From DATKMS01 sp041497995 (GTDB taxonomy: Bacteria; Desulfobacterota; Binatia; HRBIN30), in assembly GCA_041497995.1 (NCBI GenBank), contig JBGQHM010000077.1, positions 1 to 20,658 of the forward strand: DNA of 20,658 nucleotides. The letters are read 5' to 3'. Position numbers and translations under genes: made by a program. Position 1 is the stretch's first letter. The number at the start of each line of letters is the position of its first letter. Positions 15,414 through 20,658 of this stretch are shown here, piece after piece. Under the pieces are notes generated by a model. That model was not told where the DNA came from, did no database searches, and was given only the letters and a program-made list of their open reading frames with translations.

Positions 15414-16364
15414 ATGGATCGGAACCTGGCGCTTGAAGCGGTACGTGTGACTGAATCTGCAGCGTTGGCGTCGGCGCGGCTCATGGGGCGCGGCGATGTC
15501 GCTGCGACGGATCGCGCCGGTGCTGACGCCATGAGTAAGGCGTTCCGGTCGATCGCCATCGACGGGGTGGTCGTGATCGGCGAAGGCGAGCAGGGCACCA
15601 GCGACGTGCTCTACACCGGCGAGCGTGTAGGAAATGGCGGACCGGAAATCGACGTCGCTCTCGACCCGCTCGAAGGTGCAACGATCTGTGCGACTGGCGG
15701 GTTCAACGCCCTGTCGATCATCGCCTTCGCGGAGCGCGGCGGCTTCCTGCGCTGTCCCGAAACCTCGATGGAAAAAATCGTCGTCGGTCCAGAGGGGCGC
15801 GGAGCCATCGATTTGGACAAGTCGGCGAGCGACAACCTGCGCGCGCTGGCCGACGCCAAAGGTGTCTACGTCGCCGACCTTACGGTGGCGATCCTCGACC
15901 GGCCGCGGCACGAACGTCTCGTCACCGAAGTGCGCCGCGCCGGCGCGCGCATCAAACTGCTCTCCGACGGTGACGTCGCTGCGGGTATCGCAACCGCGAA
16001 GCCGGAGTCCGGTATCGATATGCTCCTCGGTACGGGTGGGTCGTCACAGGGCATCCTGACGGCGGCGGCCATGCGCTGCGTCGGTGGGGACATGCAGGCG
16101 CGCTTGAAGCCGCGCAATGAAGAAGAGGCGACGCGCATCCGCGACGCGGGCATCACCGACGTCGCGAAGAAGTACGTGCTCGAGGAAATGGCGTCCGGCA
16201 GCGTCATGTTCGCCGCCACTGCGGTGACCAACGGCGATCTGCTGCGCGGCGTGCGCTTCTTCAAAGGCGGTGGGACCACCAGCTCGGTGGTCATGCGCTC
16301 GCGCACACACACGGTGCGCTACATCGAGGCCATTCATCGCTTCGACCTGAAGCCGGAGTACTGA
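15414..16364 (+). CDS. glpX: Class II fructose-1,6-bisphosphatase (GlpX family)
   Basis: Gluconeogenic enzyme family that hydrolyses fructose 1,6-bisphosphate; 316 aa, normal length. The ATG at 15414 has AAAGG five bases upstream. Family marks: GRGDVAATDRAGADAM (metal Asp33), VVIGEGEQ with the metal-binding Glu residues near 57-59, GGPEIDVALDPLEG with Asp84, then MEKIVVGPEGRGAIDL, LSDGDVAAGI, LLGTGGSSQGILTAAAMRC, GDMQARL, and the closing strand HTVRYIEAIHRFDLK. The oddity is DPLEGAT at 84-90. Relatives have DP(I/L)EGT, where the Thr takes part in catalysis; here that place is Ala89, with Thr90 one step on. Either activity is altered, or the neighbouring Thr takes over, or the local sequence carries an error. 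About 195 bp without a recognisable gene precede it. Confidence 0.93.
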   Translation: MDRNLALEAVRVTESAALASARLMGRGDVAATDRAGADAMSKAFRSIAIDGVVVIGEGEQGTSDVLYTGERVGNGGPEIDVALDPLEGATICATGGFNALSIIAFAERGGFLRCPETSMEKIVVGPEGRGAIDLDKSASDNLRALADAKGVYVADLTVAILDRPRHERLVTEVRRAGARIKLLSDGDVAAGIATAKPESGIDMLLGTGGSSQGILTAAAMRCVGGDMQARLKPRNEEEATRIRDAGITDVAKKYVLEEMASGSVMFAATAVTNGDLLRGVRFFKGGGTTSSVVMRSRTHTVRYIEAIHRFDLKPEY

Positions 16365-16454
16365 GGCTGCGGTGAGCGACGACAACCTTGTCCGCCGGCG
16401 CGGCCCGACGGTCGCCAAGCGGCCGGCGACTCGAAGGGGAAGTGAGGGGCGCGT

Positions 16455-16733
16455 ATGACGTGGGAGTCGTGCTACGAGACGCCGATGGAGGTGGAAGCCC
16501 ACGTCGTGAAGGGCTTCCTGGAACACTACGGTGTGCCCTGCGTCCTCCAAAACGATCGCTTCCGCGCGCAGCCGCTGACCTTCTGCGCCCTCGGCCAAGT
16601 GCGTATCCTCGTACCGGAAGATTGGGCGCACGTGGCCCGCGGCTTGATCGACGGCCGGCAGAAAAAACGGCGCCGCCCCAAGACTGAATACTCGGCACTC
16701 AGGACTGCGATGCGGCGGAGGCAAAATGGCTGA
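16455..16733 (+). CDS. DUF2007-like small protein
   Basis: Small 92-aa protein resembling the DUF2007 (putative signal-transducing) family, whose role is not established. The pattern fits: a first strand (WESCYETPMEVEAHVVKGFL) leading to a helix, the turn YGVPCVLQNDRF, and the strand QVRILVPEDWAHVARGLI. A basic tail (GRQKKRRRPK) follows. The ATG at 16455 has GAGG seven bases upstream. The last eight bases overlap the start of the acyl-CoA mutase large subunit, and glpX ends 90 bp before it. The overlap suggests co-expression with the mutase; no functional link is known to me. Confidence 0.75.
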   Translation: MTWESCYETPMEVEAHVVKGFLEHYGVPCVLQNDRFRAQPLTFCALGQVRILVPEDWAHVARGLIDGRQKKRRRPKTEYSALRTAMRRRQNG

Positions 16734-18366
16734 ACCAAAAGATGACTGGCTGCGGACGACGTACCCCAAGTCGGGTGACCGTCTGCCGGCGTACACCACG
16801 ATCTCCGACATGGAGGTAGACCCCGTCTATGCCACGGACGACCTGCGCGACTGGTCGTACGACCGCAGCCTCGGACATCCCGGCGCGTACCCGTTCACCC
16901 GTGGCGCCCATCCGAGCATGTACCGCAGCAAGCTGTGGACGATGCGCCAGTTCGCCGGGTTCGGCGCCGCCGAGGACACGAACGAACGTTTCAAGTTCCT
17001 CCTCGCGCAGGGGCAGACCGGGCTGTCGACCGCTTTCGATATGCCAACGTTGATGGGCTACGACGCCGACCATCCGCGCGCGCTCGGCGAGGTCGGACGC
17101 GAAGGTGTGGCGGTCTCGAGCTTGGCAGACATGGAGGCGTTGTTCGCGGACATTCCCCTCGACAAGGTCACCACGTCGATGACGGTGAACTGCAGCGCGA
17201 GCATCCTCCTGGCGATGTACTTCGCCATGGCGGAGCGGCGCGGCATTGGTCTGGACAAGCTGGGCGGCACGATCCAGAACGACATGCTCAAGGAGTTCAT
17301 TGCGCAGAAAGAGTGGATCTCGCCGCCCGAACCTTCGGTGCGCGTGATCGTCGACATGATCCAGTTCTGCGCCGACCAGGCGCCGCGCTGGCACGCAGTG
17401 TCGATCTCCGGTTACCACATCCGCGAGGCGGGCTCGACGGCGGCGCAGGAGCTGGCGTTCACCCTCGCCGACGGCATCGGCTACGTGCAAGCGGCGGTGG
17501 AGCGCGGCCTCGACGTCGACAGCTTCGCGCCGCGTCTGTCTTTCTTCTTCAACCTGCACAACGACTTCTTCGAAGAGATCGCCAAGCTGCGTGCTGCGCG
17601 CCGCATGTGGGCGACGATCATGCGCGAGCGCTTCGGTGCCAAGCAGGAGCGCTCGCTGCAGCTGCGTACCCACTGTCAGACTGCAGGGTGCAGCCTGACG
17701 GCGCAGCAACCGCTCAACAACATCGTGCGCGTCGCCATCCAGGCGCTCGCTGGTGTCCTCGGCGGCACGCAGTCGCTGCACACCAACTCGATGGATGAGA
17801 CGCTAGCGCTGCCCAGCGAGCAAGCGGTGCTGGTGGCGTTGCGCACGCAGCAGATCATCGCGGAGGAAACCGGCGTCACCAACATCGTCGACCCGCTCGG
17901 CGGCAGCTACGCCGTGGAAGCGCTCACGGATCGCCTGGAACGAGAGGCCTTCGCGTACATCAAACGGATCGATGAGCTCGGCGGCATCGTGCGCGCCATC
18001 GAGCTGGGGTATCCGCAGAAGGAGATCGCCGAGGCGGCGTACCGCTACCAGCAACAGCTGGATCGCGGCGAGAAGGTCATGGTCGGCGTCAACAAGTACC
18101 AGCAGGAGCACGAACCGCCGCTCGAGCTCTTACGCATCGGTAACGACGTCGAGCGCAAGCAGGTGCAGCGCGTGCGCGAGCGCAAACAAGCGCGCAACAG
18201 CGCGGCCGTCCGCGCCGCGTTGGCGGCGGTGAAGCAAGCGGCAAGCGCGGGGACCAACTTGATGCCACCGATCATCGACGCCGTGAAGCAAGAGGTGACC
18301 GTTGGCGAAATCTCCGACGTCTTCCGCTCGGTGTTCGGCGTCTACCGCGATCCCGCGTGGATCTGA
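16726..18366 (+). CDS. icmA: Acyl-CoA mutase large subunit, isobutyryl-CoA mutase type (methylmalonyl-CoA mutase family)
   Basis: Substrate-binding subunit of a coenzyme-B12 acyl-CoA mutase; 546 aa, a TIM-barrel subunit without its own B12 domain, which is encoded by the next gene. Family motifs include RQFAGFGAAEDTNERF, GQTGLSTAFDMPT, GTIQNDMLKEF, SISGYHIREAGSTAAQE (His231), FAPRLSFFFN, LTAQQPLNN, and GGTQSLHTNSMDE. The substrate-deciding places are Phe76 and Gln194. Methylmalonyl-CoA mutase has Tyr89 and Arg207 there, and isobutyryl-CoA mutase has Phe80 and Gln198; the 118-residue spacing is the same in all three. Ala103, where 2-hydroxyisobutyryl-CoA mutase has Asp, argues against that enzyme. 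So it probably interconverts isobutyryl- and butyryl-CoA or a related substrate. GGAGG lies four bases before the ATG. Automatic annotation would call it methylmalonyl-CoA mutase. Confidence 0.88.
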   Translation: MAEPKDDWLRTTYPKSGDRLPAYTTISDMEVDPVYATDDLRDWSYDRSLGHPGAYPFTRGAHPSMYRSKLWTMRQFAGFGAAEDTNERFKFLLAQGQTGLSTAFDMPTLMGYDADHPRALGEVGREGVAVSSLADMEALFADIPLDKVTTSMTVNCSASILLAMYFAMAERRGIGLDKLGGTIQNDMLKEFIAQKEWISPPEPSVRVIVDMIQFCADQAPRWHAVSISGYHIREAGSTAAQELAFTLADGIGYVQAAVERGLDVDSFAPRLSFFFNLHNDFFEEIAKLRAARRMWATIMRERFGAKQERSLQLRTHCQTAGCSLTAQQPLNNIVRVAIQALAGVLGGTQSLHTNSMDETLALPSEQAVLVALRTQQIIAEETGVTNIVDPLGGSYAVEALTDRLEREAFAYIKRIDELGGIVRAIELGYPQKEIAEAAYRYQQQLDRGEKVMVGVNKYQQEHEPPLELLRIGNDVERKQVQRVRERKQARNSAAVRAALAAVKQAASAGTNLMPPIIDAVKQEVTVGEISDVFRSVFGVYRDPAWI

Positions 18367-18374
18367 GGAACAAC

Positions 18375-18469
18375 GCAACCACAGATGAACACCGATGAAC
18401 ACAGATGAAGCGAGAATAGTTCTGACCCGGGAATCCCATCGGTGTTTATCTGTGTTCATCTGTGGTTGC
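18375..18469. repeat. Inverted-repeat element between the mutase subunit genes
   Basis: A 33-base left arm (18375-18407) pairs with 18437-18469 at 30 of 33 positions across a 29-base loop. The arm begins GCAACCACAGATGAACAC and is built of near-identical ten-base units (ACAGATGAAC, ACCGATGAAC, ACAGATGAAG). AT-richer than the neighbouring genes, it looks like a dispersed intergenic palindrome of a kind seen in many bacteria. It fills most of the 115-bp gap between the large and small subunit genes and ends 12 bases before the small subunit's ATG. It may act as a processing or stability hairpin within the transcript. Confidence 0.85.
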
Positions 18470-18481
18470 ATTCTCTGACTC

Positions 18482-18892
18482 ATGGCTTCCAGACCCCTGC
18501 GCATTCTCGTCGCCAAGCCGGGGCTCGATGGCCACGACCGTGGCGCCAAAATCATCGCGCGCGCGCTGCGCGATGCCGGCGTCGAGGTGATCTACACCGG
18601 TTTGCATCAGACACCGGAGATGGTTGCCGAGGCGGCGCTGCAAGAGGACGTCGACGCAATCGGCTTGAGTATCCTGTCTGGCGCGCACATGACGTTGTTC
18701 CCGGCGATCATCGACGAGCTCGCAAAGCGCGGCGTCGGTGATGTGGTCGTCTTCGGCGGCGGTATCATCCCGCCTGAGGACATTGCCGAGCTGAAGCAGC
18801 GCGGCGTACGCGAGATCTTCACGCCCGGAGCGACGACGCAGGGAATCGTCGAGTGGGTGCGGAACAACGTGAACCCGCGGCACGGCCCGTGA
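18482..18892 (+). CDS. icmB: Acyl-CoA mutase small subunit, B12-binding (IcmB-like)
   Basis: Cobalamin-binding subunit of the mutase, 136 aa, the length I recall for IcmB of Streptomyces. The B12 motif DxHxxG is Asp16-Gly-His18-Asp-Arg-Gly21, with His18 the lower cobalt ligand. The other two parts of the site are LSILSGAHMTL and VVFGGGIIPPEDI, followed by GVREIFTPGATTQGIVEWV. The fold is the Rossmann-like B12 domain found at the C-terminus of fused mutases. No clear ribosome site precedes the ATG at 18482, because the repeat ends 12 bases upstream. Translation may therefore depend on a different signal. No MeaB-type chaperone gene is present nearby in the window. Confidence 0.92.
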   Translation: MASRPLRILVAKPGLDGHDRGAKIIARALRDAGVEVIYTGLHQTPEMVAEAALQEDVDAIGLSILSGAHMTLFPAIIDELAKRGVGDVVVFGGGIIPPEDIAELKQRGVREIFTPGATTQGIVEWVRNNVNPRHGP

Positions 18893-18996
18893 CCAGAGGT
18901 GTTTTCCTTCGCCGACCGACCTGCTACCAGCACCAGCCGACTAGCGAAGGCCCACGTATTGCCAGCCTGAAGGTCGATCACCCTGGGAGGAGAATC

Positions 18997-19938
18997 ATGT
19001 CAGCACGCATTGCCGTCCTATTCAGTCTCGCAATTGCGGTTGGAGCTAGCACCCGGCTGCCGGCTGGGACGATCCCCTGCGAAACCTCTGCGACGAATGA
19101 GTGCACTACCGCTCCGACCTGCCAAGCGAACGGTACCTGCCGAGGCGAACCAACACGGGAAGGTCTGCCATGCACGCAGGAGGCTTCTTCGGGCGGCTGC
19201 ATGACGAATCCGGCCTGCAAGCGGGGAGTGTGTACGGGAACAGTCCCCGTAGCGGACGGCACCGAGTGCACCTATGCGGGTCTCGAGAAGTGCTACACGC
19301 CGGGTAGTTGCAAATCCATACCACTGGCAGGGCTGAGTTTCTGCACGCTCGGAACGCCGAAGACCTGCCAGCAGCCCGCCGATCCGTGCAAGCGGGCGGC
19401 CTGCAATCCGCAAACCGGCAACTGCGAAGTGGGCGACATGTGTTTCACCTTCAGCGGCTGCGAGGTCTGCAATGCCGGCACGTGCACTGCGGTGAACACC
19501 GGTGGAGCGTGCGCCAACCCCGAGGGAGATTTCAACCCGTGCACGACGAACGACCACTGTGCGATCCTAGGAGCGGCGGACACGCTGCCCGACGTCGCCG
19601 CAAATTCTGGCGTGCCGATCGGACTGGCTGCTGCAATGTCCGATGCGCGACAGGTCGGTGTGGGGCGAAGCTTGTGCATGGGCGTGGCCGGCGGCGCGCC
19701 TGGCCCGACGGCGACGCCCACGGCGATTCCGACACCCACGGTTGAACCACCGTCGTGCGTCGGCGATTGCGGGGGCAACGGCGAAGTCACCGTAGACGAG
19801 TTGCTCACGATGGTGAACATCGCGCTCGGCAACGCCCAGGTTTCTGCCTGTCTACGCGGCGATGCCGACGGCAATGGTGAGATCACGATCGGCGAGATTA
19901 TCAGTGCCGTCAACCGCGCACTGAACAGTTGCGGCTGA
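18997..19938 (+). CDS. Secreted Cys-rich protein with C-terminal dockerin-like module
   Basis: Extracytoplasmic protein of unknown function, 313 aa. The ATG at 18997 follows GGGAGGAG; the frame is open further upstream but without signal-like sequence. Residues 1 to about 24 are a signal peptide (IAVLFSLAIAVGASTRLPAG). About 24 cysteines fall in the region up to residue 230, in short repeats of the type NPACKRGVCTG and DGTECTYAGLEKC, suggesting disulfide-rich modules. A Pro/Thr linker (GPTATPTAIPTPTVEPP) leads to residues 256-313, which hold two EF-hand-like loops (DCGGNGEVTVDE and DADGNGEITIGE), each followed by a helix, the layout of a dockerin. No cohesin gene is visible here. The module may simply bind calcium or anchor the protein. 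Confidence 0.8.
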   Translation: MSARIAVLFSLAIAVGASTRLPAGTIPCETSATNECTTAPTCQANGTCRGEPTREGLPCTQEASSGGCMTNPACKRGVCTGTVPVADGTECTYAGLEKCYTPGSCKSIPLAGLSFCTLGTPKTCQQPADPCKRAACNPQTGNCEVGDMCFTFSGCEVCNAGTCTAVNTGGACANPEGDFNPCTTNDHCAILGAADTLPDVAANSGVPIGLAAAMSDARQVGVGRSLCMGVAGGAPGPTATPTAIPTPTVEPPSCVGDCGGNGEVTVDELLTMVNIALGNAQVSACLRGDADGNGEITIGEIISAVNRALNSCG

Positions 19939-19970
19939 TCGAGGCACCCGCATGACGCGAGCGGGCCGGA

Positions 19971-20658
19971 CTACTGGGAAGGCCGGGTACGCGTCGGTGT
20001 CGAGTTCGGGGTAACCGTCGCGGTCGTTGTCGCTGTCTCGGTTACGGTGAACGTGGGCGTCGGCGTGAAAGTCGGAGTCGACGTCGGTGTGGGTGTTGGC
20101 GGCGCATAGTCGCTATCGAAGATCGCGGCGCCGAGGTTGTCGCCGTTGAACAAGTTCGCCCACAGCGGGACGTCGCCCCACGCGTAGCGCACCGTGACGG
20201 GGTTCGGAATGGCGTCGTTCCACACGACGACTTGGTCGGCCTCGATCTGTGCGCTGGCCCACATAAATTGCCGGTCCGTGCCGGCGATCGAGAAACCTTG
20301 CAGGACGTCTGCCCCCAGTGCGTAGAGCCCGCTTGCCGTGTTTGCACGGAAGCGCAGCCGCAAGCGGTTACCCTCCAGCGTCATCGATTCAAACACCGGC
20401 CCCGAGTACACGATGTCCTGCCCGTACACGGTGGCAAGGGCGAGGCGCGCAAAGCGCAGACCATAGTCCTGCTTGTCGAGAGGATGAAGAGCACGCGGCA
20501 GATCGACGGAGATGACCAAGCCCGTCTTCGGAACCGCCAACCTTTGAAAATACACGTTCGCGAAACTCGGGAGCAGGTCGACAGAAGGCGGATTCGGCGG
20601 CAGGCCCGCGGCGACCTGATCCTTGAGGATACCTCCTCCGGTGGGCAGCTGTACGAAG
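19971..20658 (-). CDS. Sialate O-acetylesterase-like protein, C-terminal part
   Basis: Only the C-terminal 229 or so residues are in the window; the frame is open to the right edge, so the catalytic Ser region is not visible. The visible part fits sialate O-acetylesterase (SASA family), which removes O-acetyl groups from sugars. FVQLP is followed by GLVISVDL, then LHPLDKQDYGLRFARLAL, where the His-Pro pair resembles the family's DIHP active-site segment. Next come YSGPVFESMTLEGNRLRLRF, the strand with VWNDAIPNPVTVRYAW, and the closing LFNGDNLGAAIFDSD. A Pro/Thr-rich tail of about 43 residues (PPTPTPTSTPTFTPTPTF...) ends the protein. Related Pro/Thr linkers occur in the Cys-rich and lysyl-oxidase-like proteins, which suggests a shared export or surface context. 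It converges with the Cys-rich gene. Confidence 0.82.
   Translation of the reverse strand, partial: FVQLPTGGGILKDQVAAGLPPNPPSVDLLPSFANVYFQRLAVPKTGLVISVDLPRALHPLDKQDYGLRFARLALATVYGQDIVYSGPVFESMTLEGNRLRLRFRANTASGLYALGADVLQGFSIAGTDRQFMWASAQIEADQVVVWNDAIPNPVTVRYAWGDVPLWANLFNGDNLGAAIFDSDYAPPTPTPTSTPTFTPTPTFTVTETATTTATVTPNSTPTRTRPSQ

Noticed and set aside
16726..18366. Calling the mutase methylmalonyl-CoA mutase or 2-hydroxyisobutyryl-CoA mutase
   Set aside because: Phe76 and Gln194 replace the MCM Tyr and Arg, and Ala103 stands where the hydroxyisobutyryl enzyme has Asp; the isobutyryl type fits best.
18906..18950. CCTTCGC/GCGAAGG inverted repeat after the mutase small subunit as a terminator
   Set aside because: The loop is 31 bases and no T-tract follows on either strand; probably chance in GC-rich sequence.
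1..20658. CRISPR array, prophage, integrative element or biosynthetic cluster
   Set aside because: No spaced direct repeats, integrase, transposase, phage structural genes or multi-enzyme assembly genes are present.

Overview
This is a GC-rich bacterial window with short intergenic gaps and ordinary Shine-Dalgarno starts. The gene types are a TonB system with a Gly/Val-rich linker, two-domain wax-alcohol reductase, split cobalamin mutase, and secreted Cys-rich proteins with Pro/Thr linkers and dockerin-like tails. Together they suggest an uncultured lineage of the former Deltaproteobacteria, perhaps Candidatus Binatota. That placement is inference; the window holds no rRNA or other phylogenetic marker.

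Layout. (1) Positions 1-3770, plus strand: the end of a TonB-dependent outer-membrane receptor, then tonB, exbB and exbD in tight series. This is a complete energised uptake unit apart from the receptor's 5' end. (2) 3799-7602: a fatty acyl-CoA reductase of the two-domain Marinobacter type (minus) faces away from a wax ester synthase/DGAT (plus) across a 246-bp region. Together they can turn acyl-CoA into fatty alcohol and then wax ester. (3) 7643-9448: a glutathione S-transferase (minus), a run of small hairpins, and a DODA/YgiD-type extradiol dioxygenase family protein. (4) 9633-11753: a secreted lysyl-oxidase-like protein that keeps the copper histidines and both residues that form the LTQ cofactor, a dockerin-like gene remnant, and a lipoprotein cytochrome c fused to a ferredoxin-like (dimeric alpha/beta barrel) domain. 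(5) 11909-14450: an AlaC-type aminotransferase and homoserine dehydrogenase, an amino-acid biosynthesis operon. (6) 14546-15218: a ribbon-helix-helix/PIN toxin-antitoxin pair. (7) 15414-18892: class II fructose-bisphosphatase (glpX), a small DUF2007-like protein, and the large and small subunits of a split coenzyme-B12 acyl-CoA mutase, separated by an inverted-repeat element. (8) 18997-20658: a secreted Cys-rich protein with a C-terminal dockerin-like module, and, convergently, the C-terminal part of a sialate O-acetylesterase-like protein.

The most informative readings go past the automatic product names. The mutase large subunit carries Phe76 and Gln194 where methylmalonyl-CoA mutase has Tyr89 and Arg207. 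That is the isobutyryl-CoA mutase signature, and the 136-residue small subunit fits IcmB. GlpX lacks the Thr of its DP(I/L)EGT active-site motif. No CRISPR array, prophage, insertion sequence or tRNA was seen. I did not find a clearly new multi-gene system; the best candidates for novelty are the LTQ-competent lysyl oxidase with its broken dockerin-like tail and the cytochrome c fusion protein beside it.
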